Shown here piece by piece: positions 17,940-27,515 of a DNA stretch of 64,000 nt (position 1 is its first letter; each line of letters begins with the position of its first letter). The notes under the pieces were generated by a model that was given only the letters and a program-made list of their open reading frames with translations, ran no database searches and was not told the DNA's origin. Location: positions 248,001-312,000 of the forward strand of contig NZ_JAUSXL010000002.1 of the NCBI RefSeq assembly GCF_030815975.1, in the 5' to 3' direction. The position numbers were made by a program, and so were the translations under genes. Source of the DNA: Variovorax paradoxus. Lineage in GTDB: Bacteria > Pseudomonadota > Gammaproteobacteria > Burkholderiales > Burkholderiaceae_C.

Positions 17940-19061
17940 ATGACCGCCTCCGCTCCAACACCGCCCTTCTCTCCCGACAACTCCGAAAGCCTTGCCGATC
18001 TGCGCGTGCAGATCGACTCGCTCGACCAGCAACTGCTCGGCCTGCTCAATGAGCGGGCCCATGTGGCAGAGCTGGTGGGCGAGGTCAAGAAGCGTGAAGG
18101 CACCCCCTACTTCCGCCCCGATCGCGTGGCCCAGGTCATCGAGAAGATGCAAAAGAGCAATGCGGGCCCGCTCAAGGACCTGCACGTGGCCGCCATCTGG
18201 CGCGAAATCATGTCGGCCTGCCTGGCGCTCGAATCGCCGCAGCGCGTGGCCGTGCTGGGCCCCGAGGGCACCTTCTGCGAACAGGCTGCCATCGAATACT
18301 TCGGCGGCGCCGCCGACCTGATCTATTGCGCCAGCTTCGACGAGGTGTTTCACGCCACGGCAGCCGGCAGCGCCCAGTACGGCGTGGTGGGCGTCGAAAA
18401 CTCGACCGAAGGCGTGGTCACTCGTTCGCTCGACCTGTTCCTGCATTCGCCAACCCATGTGGTCGGCGAGGTCAGCCTGCTGGTGCGCCACCATCTGCTG
18501 CGCAGCAGCAACACGCTCGATGGCGTCGAGGCCGTGCTGGCCCACCCGCAAGCGCTGGCGCAGTGCCAGACCTGGCTGTCGAAGCACCTGCCCAACGCCG
18601 AGCGGCGTGCGGTTTCGAGCAATGCCGAAGGCGCGCGGCTCGCGGCCACCAACCCGGCCTGGGCCGCGCTGGCCGGCGAACGCGCCGCCACCCGCTTCGG
18701 CCTGCACATCGTGGCGCACGCGATCCAGGACGACTCGTACAACCGCACCCGCTTCTCCGTGATCTGCCTGCCGCAGACGCTGGCCATGCCGCCGGCCTCG
18801 GGACGCGACTGCACGAGCCTGATCGTCTCCGTGCCCAACCGTCCCGGCGCCGTGCACGACCTGCTGGTGCCGCTGAAGGTCAACAACGTCTCCATGACCC
18901 GCTTCGAGTCGCGCCCTGCGCGCACCGGCCAGTGGGAGTACTACTTCTACATCGACCTGGACGGCCATCCCTCGCAGCCCAACGTGGCTGCGGCATTGGC
19001 AGAGCTTCGCGGCCTCTGCGCGTTCTACAAGGTGCTGGGCGCCTACCCCGTCAAAGCCTGA
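17940..19061 (+). CDS. pheA: Bifunctional chorismate mutase / prephenate dehydratase (P-protein)
   Basis: 373-aa enzyme taking chorismate to phenylpyruvate in phenylalanine synthesis. Residues about 17-95 are an AroQ-type chorismate mutase (LRVQIDSLDQQLLGLLNERA). Residues about 103-280 are prephenate dehydratase with VENSTEGVV and the catalytic NRTRF motif. The C-terminal ACT domain (about 292-365) contains ESRP, where phenylalanine feedback inhibition acts in homologues. It lies 24 bases after serC and 14 before tyrA. Confidence 0.97.
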   Translation: MTASAPTPPFSPDNSESLADLRVQIDSLDQQLLGLLNERAHVAELVGEVKKREGTPYFRPDRVAQVIEKMQKSNAGPLKDLHVAAIWREIMSACLALESPQRVAVLGPEGTFCEQAAIEYFGGAADLIYCASFDEVFHATAAGSAQYGVVGVENSTEGVVTRSLDLFLHSPTHVVGEVSLLVRHHLLRSSNTLDGVEAVLAHPQALAQCQTWLSKHLPNAERRAVSSNAEGARLAATNPAWAALAGERAATRFGLHIVAHAIQDDSYNRTRFSVICLPQTLAMPPASGRDCTSLIVSVPNRPGAVHDLLVPLKVNNVSMTRFESRPARTGQWEYYFYIDLDGHPSQPNVAAALAELRGLCAFYKVLGAYPVKA

Positions 19062-19075
19062 GCCGGACAAGCACC

Positions 19076-19957
19076 ATGTTCGAGCAATTGGGATTGATCG
19101 GCTGCGGCCTCATGGGCGGCTCCTTCGCGCTCGCGCTCAAGCGCGCGAAGCTCGTGAAACGCGTGGTCGGCTACAGCAAGTCGCCCTCCACCACCGAGCG
19201 GGCGCGCCAGCTCGGCGTGATCGACGTGGCGGCGCCTTCCGCGCTGCTGGCGGTCTCGGGCTCCGACCTCGTGCTGCTGGCGGTGCCGGTGGCGGCCTCG
19301 GAGGCCACCTTCAAGGCCATTCGCCACGGCATTTCGAGCGACACGCTGGTGATGGACGTGGGCTCGACCAAGGGCGACGTGATCGAAGCCGCACGCAACG
19401 GACTGCAGAACCATTTTGCGAACTTCGTTCCGGCCCATCCGATCGCCGGCAAGGAAGTGTCCGGCATCGAGCATGCCGAGGCTTCGCTCTACACGGGCCG
19501 CAAGGTCGTGCTGACCCCCGTCAAGGCCACGCTGCGCTCGAACGTGCAGCGCGCCTCGCAGATCTGGAGCGGCATTGGCGCCAACGTGGTCACCATGACG
19601 CACGAGGAGCACGACCGCGCCTTCGCGGCCGTGAGCCATCTGCCGCATCTGCTGGCCTTTGCCTACATCAACGCGCTGATCACGCAGCCGCAGGGCGACC
19701 ATTTCCTGAGCCTCGCAGGGCCTGGGTTCCGCGATTTTTCGCGCATTGCGGCCAGCGACCCGGTCATGTGGCGCGACGTGCTGCTCGCCAACCGCGAGCA
19801 GGTACTGCTGCAATCGCAGGCATTCCGCAAGGCCCTGCTCGACCTCGAGGCGCTGATCACGACTGTCGACGCCCAGGCGCTCGAGCATTCGATTGCCGCC
19901 GCCAGCAAGGTCCGCGCCGCCTGGCAGCCCAACACCGACGCCTCGCAGGACTCCTGA
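19076..19957 (+). CDS. tyrA: Prephenate dehydrogenase
   Basis: 293-aa NAD(P)-dependent enzyme that converts prephenate to 4-hydroxyphenylpyruvate on the way to tyrosine. The Rossmann motif is at the N-terminus ([17 protein letters not shown]), followed by [13 protein letters not shown] and the helical [17 protein letters not shown] region. No ACT or chorismate mutase domain is fused. ATG 19076 follows pheA by 14 bases, and the stop lies one base before aroA-cmk. In many related genomes a hisC-type aminotransferase lies between pheA and tyrA; it is absent here. Confidence 0.95.
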   Translation: MFEQLGLIGCGLMGGSFALALKRAKLVKRVVGYSKSPSTTERARQLGVIDVAAPSALLAVSGSDLVLLAVPVAASEATFKAIRHGISSDTLVMDVGSTKGDVIEAARNGLQNHFANFVPAHPIAGKEVSGIEHAEASLYTGRKVVLTPVKATLRSNVQRASQIWSGIGANVVTMTHEEHDRAFAAVSHLPHLLAFAYINALITQPQGDHFLSLAGPGFRDFSRIAASDPVMWRDVLLANREQVLLQSQAFRKALLDLEALITTVDAQALEHSIAAASKVRAAWQPNTDASQDS

Positions 19958-19958
19958 C

Positions 19959-21971
19959 ATGTTCTCGACGGCATTCCTCGACATTCCTGCGCTGGCCGGG
20001 GCTTCGGGCACCGTGCGGCTGCCGGGCTCCAAGAGCATTTCGAACCGCGTGCTGCTGCTGGCCGCGCTGGCGAGCGGAACCACCACGGTCCACGACCTGC
20101 TCGACTCCGACGACACCCGCGTGATGCTCGATGCATTGCGCGCGCTCGGCTGCGGCATCGATGCGGCGGGCAGCACGCTGCGCATCACCGGCATCGGCGG
20201 CCAGCTGAAGTCCAACGGGCCTTTGCTGCCGCTTTTTCTGGGCAACGCGGGCACCGCGATGCGTCCGCTGACGGCCGCACTGTCGCTGCTCGGCGGCGAT
20301 TTCGAACTGAGCGGCGTGCCACGCATGCACGAGCGGCCGATCGGCGACCTCGTCGATGCGCTGACCCAGCTCGGCTGCCGCATCGACTATCTGGGCAACC
20401 CCGGCTATCCGCCACTGCGGATCCGCCCGGTCGATCACGGCGCGCTGGTGCTCGATGCGCCGATCCGCGTGCGCGGTGACGTCTCGAGCCAATTCCTGAC
20501 CGCGTTGCTCCTCGCCTTGCCGCTTGCCGCCCGCAAGGACATCGTGATCGAGGTGGTCGGCGAGCTGATCTCCAAGCCCTACATCGAGATCACGCTGAAC
20601 CTGCTGGCGCGCTTCGGCATTGCCGTGCGGCGCGAGGGCTGGGAGCGCTTCACCATTCCCGCGGGCAGCCGCTACAGCTCGCCGGGCGACATCCACGTCG
20701 AGGCCGACGCCTCGTCTGCCAGCTATTTCATCGCACTGGGCGCGATTGCCACAGGCGCTTCCGGCCAGGACAGCATCCGGATCGAAGGCGTGGGCGCCGA
20801 CTCGATCCAGGGCGACATCCGCTTCATCGACGCGGCGCAACAAATGGGCGCGCAGGTCGACAGCGGGCCGAACTGGCTCGAGGTGCGCCGCGGCGCCTGG
20901 CCGCTCAAGGCCATCGACCTCGACGCCAACCACATCCCCGATGCCGCGATGACGCTCGCCGTGATGGCGCTCTATGCCGACGGCCCCAGTACGCTGCGCA
21001 ACATCGCCAGCTGGCGGGTCAAGGAAACCGACCGCATCGACGCCATGGCCAACGAACTCAGGAAGCTCGGCGCCACGGTGGACTCCGGCCCCGATTTCAT
21101 CCGCGTCTATCCACTCGAGGTCTCAGGCTGGCGGGCGGCAAGCATCCGCACCTACGACGACCATCGCGTGGCCATGTGCTTTTCGCTTGCCGCGTTCAAT
21201 CCGGCGGGTTTGCCGGTGCGCATTCTGGAGCCGCACTGCGTCGCCAAGACCTTTCCGGACTACTTCGAGACACTGTTCTCGGTGTCCGACACCCACAAGG
21301 TGCCGGTGATCTGCATCGACGGCCCGACGGCTTCCGGCAAGGGCACGCTCGCTGCCGAGGTGGCGCGCCTGCTCGGCTACCACTACCTGGATTCGGGCTC
21401 GCTCTACCGCGTGACCGGCCTGGCCATGCGGCGAGCCGGGCTCAGTGCCGAGGCGCAGCACGAGGCCCAGATCGCCGTCCTGGCGGCGGCCCTGCCCCTG
21501 CATTTCACCGAAGGCAAGGTGCTCCTGGCCGGCGAGGACGTGAGCGACGAGATCCGCACCGAAGCCGCCGGCATGGATGCCTCCCGCGTCTCCACGCTTC
21601 CCGCGGTGCGCGCAGCGCTTCTGGCCCTGCAGCAGCGTTTTCGGCGGCTCCCGGGCCTGGTGGCCGACGGCCGCGACATGGGCACCGTGATCTTCCCCGA
21701 CGCGGCGCTCAAGGTCTTCCTGACGGCCAGCGCCGCCCAGAGGGCAGAACGCCGGCATAAGCAGTTGATTTCAAAGGGTATTTCAACTACACTCGACAGT
21801 CTTCGCTCCGACTTGGAAGCACGCGACGCCAGGGACTCGTCCCGCAGTGTCGCTCCCCTCAAGCCGGCGCAGGATGCCCGCCATCTCGACAACTCCCAGC
21901 TGTCCATCGAGCAATCGATCGATACGGTGTTGAACTGGTGGCAGGAAAAGCAACCGTTCAAGCCCGCTTGA
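19959..21971 (+). CDS. aroA-cmk: Fused EPSP synthase - cytidylate kinase
   Basis: 670-aa two-domain protein. Residues 1-445 are 3-phosphoshikimate 1-carboxyvinyltransferase (AroA), with [36 protein letters not shown] and [11 protein letters not shown], making EPSP for aromatic amino acids. Residues about 448-670 are cytidylate kinase (Cmk), with the P-loop [20 protein letters not shown] and [13 protein letters not shown], phosphorylating CMP/dCMP. The two are separate adjacent genes in most bacteria. The linker is only a few residues (VSDTHK) and contains no stop codon, so this is a true in-frame fusion. A GTG at the junction (21300) lacks a good ribosome site. Related Comamonadaceae show the same fusion. 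Confidence 0.96.
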   Translation: MFSTAFLDIPALAGASGTVRLPGSKSISNRVLLLAALASGTTTVHDLLDSDDTRVMLDALRALGCGIDAAGSTLRITGIGGQLKSNGPLLPLFLGNAGTAMRPLTAALSLLGGDFELSGVPRMHERPIGDLVDALTQLGCRIDYLGNPGYPPLRIRPVDHGALVLDAPIRVRGDVSSQFLTALLLALPLAARKDIVIEVVGELISKPYIEITLNLLARFGIAVRREGWERFTIPAGSRYSSPGDIHVEADASSASYFIALGAIATGASGQDSIRIEGVGADSIQGDIRFIDAAQQMGAQVDSGPNWLEVRRGAWPLKAIDLDANHIPDAAMTLAVMALYADGPSTLRNIASWRVKETDRIDAMANELRKLGATVDSGPDFIRVYPLEVSGWRAASIRTYDDHRVAMCFSLAAFNPAGLPVRILEPHCVAKTFPDYFETLFSVSDTHKVPVICIDGPTASGKGTLAAEVARLLGYHYLDSGSLYRVTGLAMRRAGLSAEAQHEAQIAVLAAALPLHFTEGKVLLAGEDVSDEIRTEAAGMDASRVSTLPAVRAALLALQQRFRRLPGLVADGRDMGTVIFPDAALKVFLTASAAQRAERRHKQLISKGISTTLDSLRSDLEARDARDSSRSVAPLKPAQDARHLDNSQLSIEQSIDTVLNWWQEKQPFKPA

Positions 21972-22011
21972 GCGGTTTGAAGTACAGCCTTTCAAGCCCG
22001 CTTGAAAGGCT
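21952..22011 (+). repeat. Two tandem hairpins sharing TTCAAGCCCGCTTGA
   Basis: The 15-mer TTCAAGCCCGCTTGA occurs twice, 35 bases apart. Each copy forms the tip of a hairpin of about 12 bp: 21952-21977 (AACCGTTCAAGC/GCTTGAGCGGTT, one mismatch, containing the aroA-cmk stop) and 21986-22011 (AGCCTTTCAAGC/GCTTGAAAGGCT, perfect). No T-run follows, so these are not classic terminators. They could affect mRNA stability or rpsA expression. Confidence 0.75.
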
Positions 22012-22201
22012 CGCGCCAACCGGATGTTCCGGGTGGCGCATACCGCTCCAGCAGGCTCTTTTCGCGCGACAGCGCACCGGCCTTCTGGTTGTTCAACCAA
22101 CCCGGGCTCACGCCCACAAAACCGCCGTCTCCAGACCTACAGCAGCCGCACGCAATTTCGCAATAGCGCCTGCCAACCCTGCCTGACGGAAGGAACCATC
22201 A
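22012..22201 (+). other. Leader region of rpsA
   Basis: About 190 bases between the tandem hairpins and the rpsA ATG. It contains a small dyad TGGTTG-TT-CAACCA at 22086-22099 and a strong ribosome site GGAAGGAA just before the start. In other bacteria S1 represses its own translation through the leader; whether this leader does so is not visible from sequence alone. Confidence 0.45.
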
Positions 22202-23890
22202 ATGTCTGAATCTTTTGCCGACCTATTCGAAGAGTCCCTGAAGCGTTCCGAAATGCGCACCGGCGAGGTCATCACGGCCGAAGTCGTGCGCGTCGAACAC
22301 AACCACGTGGTGGTCAACGCCGGCCTCAAGTCCGAAGCGTATGTGCCGATCGAGGAGTTCAAGAACGACAAGGGCGAACTCGAAGTCCAGGCCGGCGATT
22401 TCGTTTCCGTTGCCATCGGCAGCGTTGAAAACGGCTACGGCGACACCATCCTCTCGCGCGACACCGCCAAGCGCCTCGCTTCGTGGCTCGCCCTGGAGAA
22501 GGCGCTCGAATCCGGCGACTTCGTCACCGGCACCACCAGCGGCAAGGTCAAGGGCGGCCTCACGGTGCTCGTCAACGGCATCCGCGCATTCCTGCCGGGC
22601 TCGCTGATCGACACGCGTCCGATCAAGGACCTGACCCCGTACGAGAACAAGACCCTCGAATTCAAGGTCATCAAGCTCGACCGCAAGCGCAACAACGTCG
22701 TGCTGTCGCGCCGTGCCGTGGTCGAAGCCAGCATGGGCGAAGAACGCGCCAAGCTGATGGAAACCCTGAAGGAAGGCGCAGTCGTGCGCGGTGTGGTCAA
22801 GAACATCACCGAATACGGTGCGTTCGTCGACCTCGGCGGCATCGACGGCCTGCTGCACATCACCGACATGGCATGGCGCCGTGTCCGCCACCCGAGCGAA
22901 GTCGTTCAGGCCGGCCAGGAAATCACCGCCAAGATCCTCAAGTTCGACACCGAGAAGAACCGTGTCTCGCTGGGTCTGAAGCAAATGGGCGACGACCCGT
23001 GGATGGGTGTTTCGCGCCGCTACCCGCAATCGACCCGCCTGTTCGGCAAGGTCACGAACATTGCCGACTACGGCGCGTTCGTCGAACTCGAACCCGGCAT
23101 CGAAGGCCTGGTGCACGTCTCCGAAATGGACTGGACCAACAAGAACATCGCTCCGAACAAGATCGTCTCGCTGGGCGACGAAGTCGAAGTCATGGTCCTC
23201 GAAATCGACGAAGACAAGCGCCGCATCAGCCTGGGCATGAAGCAGTGCAAGGCCAACCCGTGGCAAGAGTTCGCGCAGAACACCAAGCGCGGCGACCGCG
23301 TCAAGGGCCCGATCAAGTCGATCACCGACTTCGGCGTGTTCGTGGGCCTGGCTGCCGGCATCGACGGCCTGGTGCACCTCTCGGACCTCTCGTGGAACGA
23401 AGCCGGCGAAACCGCCGTTCGCAACTACAAGAAGGGCCAGGAAGTCGAAGCGATCGTGCTGGCCGTGGACGTGGACCGCGAGCGCATCAGCCTGGGCATC
23501 AAGCAGCTCGACAGCGACCCGTTCACCACCTTCACCACCGTGAACGACAAGGGCCAGATCGTGACCGGCAAGGTCAAGACGGTTGATGCCCGCGGCGCTG
23601 AAATCGACCTCGGCGAAGACATCCTCGGCTACCTGCGCGCCAGCGAAATCTCCCGCGACCGCGTGGAAGATGCCCGCAACGTGCTGAAGGAAGGCGACGA
23701 AGTCACTGCCATCGTGCTGAACGTGGATCGCAAGACCCGCAACATCCAGCTGTCGATCAAGCAGAAGGACATGGTCGACGAACAAGGCGCCATGGCCAAC
23801 CTGAGCCAGCAGTCGGCACGCGAAAACGCGGGCACGACGAGCCTGGGCGCCCTGCTGCGCGCCAAGCTCGACAACAACGACAGCAAGTAA
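22202..23890 (+). CDS. rpsA: 30S ribosomal protein S1
   Basis: 562-aa RNA-binding ribosomal protein that helps mRNA bind the small subunit. Six S1 (OB-fold) repeats can be followed at roughly 20-90, 105-172, 190-260, 277-348, 364-435 and 450-520, several with the GAFVDL/GAFVEL/GVFVGL core. The length is the normal long proteobacterial form. It is followed by a strong terminator before ihfB. Confidence 0.98.
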   Translation: MSESFADLFEESLKRSEMRTGEVITAEVVRVEHNHVVVNAGLKSEAYVPIEEFKNDKGELEVQAGDFVSVAIGSVENGYGDTILSRDTAKRLASWLALEKALESGDFVTGTTSGKVKGGLTVLVNGIRAFLPGSLIDTRPIKDLTPYENKTLEFKVIKLDRKRNNVVLSRRAVVEASMGEERAKLMETLKEGAVVRGVVKNITEYGAFVDLGGIDGLLHITDMAWRRVRHPSEVVQAGQEITAKILKFDTEKNRVSLGLKQMGDDPWMGVSRRYPQSTRLFGKVTNIADYGAFVELEPGIEGLVHVSEMDWTNKNIAPNKIVSLGDEVEVMVLEIDEDKRRISLGMKQCKANPWQEFAQNTKRGDRVKGPIKSITDFGVFVGLAAGIDGLVHLSDLSWNEAGETAVRNYKKGQEVEAIVLAVDVDRERISLGIKQLDSDPFTTFTTVNDKGQIVTGKVKTVDARGAEIDLGEDILGYLRASEISRDRVEDARNVLKEGDEVTAIVLNVDRKTRNIQLSIKQKDMVDEQGAMANLSQQSARENAGTTSLGALLRAKLDNNDSK

Positions 23891-23901
23891 GCTCCGTCCG
23901 A

Positions 23902-23939
23902 AGACAGAGCCGGCCCTGGGGCCGCTCTGTCTTTTTTTT
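23902..23939 (+). terminator. Rho-independent terminator after rpsA
   Basis: AGACAGAGC-C-GGCCC...GGCC-GCTCTGTCT forms a long stem followed by a run of T. It lies 12 bases after the rpsA stop and before ihfB, so ihfB is partly or fully expressed from another promoter or by read-through. Confidence 0.93.
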
Positions 23940-23961
23940 CGTCCACGTTTTCGTTTGGCCT

Positions 23962-24285
23962 ATGACCCGCTCTGACCTCGTCGAAGAACTCGCAGCGCGC
24001 TTTGCGCAGCTGACGCACCGCGATGCCGAATACGCCGTCAAGACCATCCTCGACGCGATGAGCGACGCGCTGGTGCGCGGGCACCGCATCGAGATCCGCG
24101 GTTTCGGCAGCTTCTCGGTCAACCGGCGTCCGCCGCGCATCGGCCGCAACCCGCGTTCGGGCGAGAGCGTTCAGATTCCCGAGAAGCGGGTGCCGCACTT
24201 CAAGCCCGGCAAGGCACTGCGCGAGGCCGTCGATGCCAAGACCGCCGAGCTCGACGCCAGGGAAGCCAAGGGCCGCAAGGCCTGA
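23962..24285 (+). CDS. ihfB: Integration host factor subunit beta
   Basis: 107-aa DNA-bending protein that pairs with IhfA. The DNABII signature [26 protein letters not shown] and the C-terminal [12 protein letters not shown] are present. The position directly after rpsA is the conserved proteobacterial location of ihfB, which separates it from HU. Relevant to this window, IHF commonly assists sigma-54 promoters such as the one at glnA. Confidence 0.97.
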   Translation: MTRSDLVEELAARFAQLTHRDAEYAVKTILDAMSDALVRGHRIEIRGFGSFSVNRRPPRIGRNPRSGESVQIPEKRVPHFKPGKALREAVDAKTAELDAREAKGRKA

Positions 24286-24330
24286 TCGCATGGATGCAAA
24301 CGTAGAATGCTCCCGGCAACGGGAACGGCT

Positions 24331-24669
24331 ATGAAATACCTCCTGTGGCTGCTCAAGGCAGCCATTTTTTTTACGCTTTTTGCTTTCGCGCTGAACAACC
24401 AGCACGACGCGACCGTCTATTTCTTCTTCGGCACGCATTGGCGCGCACCCCTGGTGCTCGTGGTGCTCGCAGCTTTCGCCGGTGGCCTGGTGGTCGGTGC
24501 GCTGGGCATGCTGCCTGGATGGTGGAAGCACCGTGCGGCAGCGGCGCAGGCTCCTGCCGCGCGCGGCGACGAAGCCGCGGCTCCTGCGCCCTCCACGCCT
24601 GCTCCGGCAGCGGCGCCGCCGTCCATTTCCGCCACCGACCTCCCCACCGTACGCCAACATGGACTTTGA
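24331..24669 (+). CDS. lapA: LapA-domain inner membrane protein
   Basis: 112-aa protein with two transmembrane helices (about 4-20 and 38-62) joined by a short loop with NNQHDATVYFFFGTHW, then an Ala/Pro-rich tail. This is the LapA (YciS) type, which works with LapB in control of lipopolysaccharide synthesis. ATG 24331 has GGGAACGG before it; an in-frame upstream ATG adds eight unlikely residues. The 3' end overlaps lapB by 11 bases. Confidence 0.88.
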   Translation: MKYLLWLLKAAIFFTLFAFALNNQHDATVYFFFGTHWRAPLVLVVLAAFAGGLVVGALGMLPGWWKHRAAAAQAPAARGDEAAAPAPSTPAPAAAPPSISATDLPTVRQHGL

Positions 24670-25837
24670 TCCCAGCTGGCTGCTGATCAGCCTGCCCGTC
24701 GCCTTTGTCCTGGGCTGGCTTGCCTCGCGCTTCGACATCCGGCAACTCAAGCTCGAGAACCGGCAAGCCCCCAAGGCGTATTTCCGCGGCCTCAACTTTC
24801 TTCTCAACGAACAGCAGGACCAGGCCATCGATGCCTTCATCGAGGCCGTGCAGAACGATCCCGACACGCAGGAACTGCACTTCGCCCTGGGCAACCTGTT
24901 TCGCCGGCGCGGCGAATACCAGCGTGCGGTCCGCGTGCACGAGCATCTGCTGGGCCGCGGCGACTTGAGCCGCAGCGACCGCGAACGCGCGCAGCACGCG
25001 CTGGCGCAGGATTTCCTGCGCGCCGGGCTGCTCGATCGCGCCGAAGCCGCGCTGCAAAAACTCGAGGGCACGCGCTACGAGAACGAGGCGCGGCTTTCGC
25101 TCCTGGCCATCTACGAGCGCTCGCGCGAATGGGCGCAGGCCGCCGCCGTGGCGCAGAAGCTCGACGAGTCCGACCAGGCCAGCTACAGCACGCGCCGGGC
25201 CCACCACCTTTGCGAGCAGGCCTCCGAACAAGTGGCGGCCGGCGACCTGGCCGCGGCCGGCCGGCTGCTCTCCGAGGCGGTGGCGCTGGCCCCTCAGGCA
25301 CCCCGCCCCGCCATCGACTCCGCCACGCTGCAGCTGCGCAATGGCGACGGCGCCAAGGCCTTCGACACCCTTGCCGCGCTGAGCGGCACCGCTCCGCTCG
25401 CCCTGCCGCTGTATGCCGCTGCGCTGCAGCAGGCCGCGGTGGCCGCACACCGCGAGGGTGAAGCGCTCGCGCTGCTGCAGCGGCACTATGCCGAGTCGCC
25501 ATCGATCGATGTGCTCGAAGCGCTGATCGCACTCGGTGGTTCGCCGACCGGCGCGATTCCGGCGGCCAACGGCCAGCCACTCGTTCCGCGCGACGGCTAC
25601 ATCGCGCATCTCGCCCAGCAGCCCTCGCTGGTTGCCGCCTCGCGCTGGCTGGCCGGCGAGCGCTTCGAGCACGAGCAGTTCCACCCGCAGGTGCAGCGCG
25701 CGCTCGACCAGGCCACGCGGCCGCTGATGCGCTACCGCTGCGCCGCCTGCGGCTTCGAGGCGCACCAGCATTTCTGGCACTGCCCCGGATGCCAGGCCTG
25801 GGACAGCTATCCGCCGCGCCGCGTCGAAGAGCTCTGA
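24659..25837 (+). CDS. lapB: Lipopolysaccharide assembly protein LapB (TPR, zinc ribbon)
   Basis: 392-aa membrane-anchored adaptor. An N-terminal helix (WLLISLPVAFVLGWLASRF) is followed by tetratricopeptide repeats (ELHFALGNLFRRRGEYQRAV and others). The C-terminal rubredoxin-like knot has CxxC pairs YRCAACGF and HCPGCQAW that should bind a metal. In E. coli LapB directs LpxC turnover by FtsH, limiting LPS synthesis. The rpsA-ihfB-lapA-lapB order supports the call. Confidence 0.94.
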   Translation: MDFDPSWLLISLPVAFVLGWLASRFDIRQLKLENRQAPKAYFRGLNFLLNEQQDQAIDAFIEAVQNDPDTQELHFALGNLFRRRGEYQRAVRVHEHLLGRGDLSRSDRERAQHALAQDFLRAGLLDRAEAALQKLEGTRYENEARLSLLAIYERSREWAQAAAVAQKLDESDQASYSTRRAHHLCEQASEQVAAGDLAAAGRLLSEAVALAPQAPRPAIDSATLQLRNGDGAKAFDTLAALSGTAPLALPLYAAALQQAAVAAHREGEALALLQRHYAESPSIDVLEALIALGGSPTGAIPAANGQPLVPRDGYIAHLAQQPSLVAASRWLAGERFEHEQFHPQVQRALDQATRPLMRYRCAACGFEAHQHFWHCPGCQAWDSYPPRRVEEL

Positions 25838-25843
25838 GCCACA

Positions 25844-25862
25844 TTCCGAACACGTTTCGGAA
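25844..25862. repeat. Short perfect inverted repeat TTCCGAA-N5-TTCGGAA
   Basis: Seven-base arms around CACGT lie just after the lapB stop and 125 bases before the ComEA-like start. There is no T-run, so it is either a weak transcript-end structure or a protein-binding site. Nothing else is seen in the 150-base gap apart from the AGGGAG ribosome site of the next gene. Confidence 0.5.
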
Positions 25863-25987
25863 CAATGGTGAACGCAGCCGCCGCGGGCTGCCGGGCCGTC
25901 AACGCGCCTTTCCCTGAACCGTTGAACGCGAGCCGGCGTCTTCCGCCGGTGAACTGTCGTATCAACAAATCAGGGAGTTTGAAAATC

Positions 25988-26338
25988 ATGCTGAAGAAAA
26001 TCCTGGCCATGGCGGCCATGCTGTTCGCGGTTGTCTCGTTCGCCGCTGTCGATGTCAACAAGGGCACGGCTGCCGATCTCGACGGCATCAAGGGCGTTGG
26101 CCCTGCCATGTCCAAGCGCATCCTCGACGCACGCAAGGAAGGCGAGTTCAAGGACTGGCCCGACTTCATGCAGCGCGTCAAGGGCGTGAAGGAAAAGAAG
26201 GCCGAGAAGCTGTCGGCCGAAGGGCTCACGGTCAATGGCAAGGCCTTCGGCGGCCAGGCAACAGCACCCGCTGCCCCCAAGGCAGACAAGGTCGCCAAGG
26301 CGCCCAAGGCCACCGACGCAAAACCTGCCAAGCCCTGA
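25988..26338 (+). CDS. ComEA-like secreted helix-hairpin-helix protein
   Basis: 116-aa protein with a signal peptide (LAMAAMLFAVVSFAA) and one helix-hairpin-helix DNA-binding motif (VDVNKGTAADLDGIKGVGPA...RILDARKEGEFKDWPDF). The C-terminus is a low-complexity Lys/Ala/Pro tail. ComEA proteins bind incoming DNA in the periplasm during natural transformation. Many betaproteobacteria have several such short proteins, so a role in DNA uptake is plausible but not shown. A terminator follows. Confidence 0.88.
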   Translation: MLKKILAMAAMLFAVVSFAAVDVNKGTAADLDGIKGVGPAMSKRILDARKEGEFKDWPDFMQRVKGVKEKKAEKLSAEGLTVNGKAFGGQATAPAAPKADKVAKAPKATDAKPAKP

Positions 26339-26374
26339 TCGAACCGCCTCGGGGTCCGCTGCGACCCCGCAGTC

Positions 26375-26399
26375 AAAGCCGCCGCTAAGGCGGTTTTTT
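26375..26399 (+). terminator. Rho-independent terminator after the ComEA-like gene
   Basis: GCCGCC-GCTAA-GGCGG followed by TTTTTT, 40 bases past the stop codon. It separates this gene from the TRAP operon. Confidence 0.85.
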
Positions 26400-26525
26400 G
26401 TGTGCGCTGCGGCAGGAAACCCAACCGTTGCGCAACGCCGCGTGGCAGGGAAATGCCTCAGAAGTGGCCCGGAATTTGCACGTATGCTCGCGTTCGTTTT
26501 CACTTTCATACGTTCCGGAGCGCTC

Positions 26526-27494
26526 ATGAATCACAAGTTCGGCATTGCCCTGGCTGGCCTCACCCTCGGCGCCGCAGCCTTCGCGCAAACCAAGTGGGAC
26601 CTGCCCACCGCCTACCCGGCGACCAACTTCCACACCGAGAACATCACCCAGTTCGCGAGCGATGTCGACAAGGGCAGCGGCGGCAAGCTCAAGATCACGG
26701 TGCATTCCAACGCCTCGCTGTTCAAGGCGCCCGAAATCAAGCGCGCCGTGCAAGGCGGCCAGGCGCAGCTCGGCGAGATCCTGCTGGTCAACTACCAGAA
26801 CGAATGGCAGATGTTCGGCGCCGATGGCATTCCCTTCCTCGCCGACAGCTACGACGCGGCCTGGAAGCTCTATCAGGCACAGAAGCCTGCGCTCGAAAAG
26901 AAGCTGGCCGAACAGGGCATCGTGCTGCTCTACACGGTGGCCTGGCCGCCGCAGGGCATCTTCGTGAAGAAGGAAATCGCTTCGGCCGCCGACCTCAAGG
27001 GCGTGAAGTGGCGCGCCTACAGCCCCGCCACCGCGCGCATCGGCGAACTGGTCGGTGCGCAGCCGGTCACCGTGCAGCAGGCCGAGCTGTCGCAGGCCAT
27101 GGCCACGGGCGTGATCGAGTCGTACATGTCATCTGGCTCGACCGGCTACGACACCAAGACCTACGAGTACATCAAGAACTTCTACGACATGCAGGCCTGG
27201 CTGCCCAAGAATGCGGTGCTCATGAACAAGAAGGCCTTCGACGCGCTCGACAAGCCCACGCAGGACGCGGTGCTGAAGGCCGCCGCCGATGCCGAGAAGC
27301 GCGGCTGGGAACTCTCGAAGAAGAAGAACGTCGAATATCTGGATCTGCTCAAGAAGAACGGCATGACCGTGCATGTGCCCTCCGCTGCGCTCAAGGCCGA
27401 CATGAAGAAGGTCGGCGACACCATGATCAAGGAGTGGCTCGAGAAGGCCGGCCCCGACGGCCAGGCGGTGGTCGACGCATACAAGAAGATGTGA
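26526..27494 (+). CDS. TRAP transporter substrate-binding protein (DctP type)
   Basis: 322-aa periplasmic binding protein with a short signal peptide (GIALAGLTLGAAAFAQ). The TRAP pattern is visible: AAxLKGVKWR-type segment ASAADLKGVKWRAYSPATA with the conserved Arg that usually contacts a carboxylate ligand, and ATGVIESYMSSGS. It should deliver an organic acid to the membrane subunits encoded directly downstream. The ligand cannot be named from sequence. Confidence 0.93.
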   Translation: MNHKFGIALAGLTLGAAAFAQTKWDLPTAYPATNFHTENITQFASDVDKGSGGKLKITVHSNASLFKAPEIKRAVQGGQAQLGEILLVNYQNEWQMFGADGIPFLADSYDAAWKLYQAQKPALEKKLAEQGIVLLYTVAWPPQGIFVKKEIASAADLKGVKWRAYSPATARIGELVGAQPVTVQQAELSQAMATGVIESYMSSGSTGYDTKTYEYIKNFYDMQAWLPKNAVLMNKKAFDALDKPTQDAVLKAAADAEKRGWELSKKKNVEYLDLLKKNGMTVHVPSAALKADMKKVGDTMIKEWLEKAGPDGQAVVDAYKKM

Positions 27495-27515
27495 CGCAAC
27501 ACCGAACAGCCCCCG

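Noticed and set aside
21300..21971. Separate cmk gene starting at the internal GTG
   Set aside because: No ribosome site precedes the GTG and the frame is continuous with aroA, so a fused product is the simpler reading.
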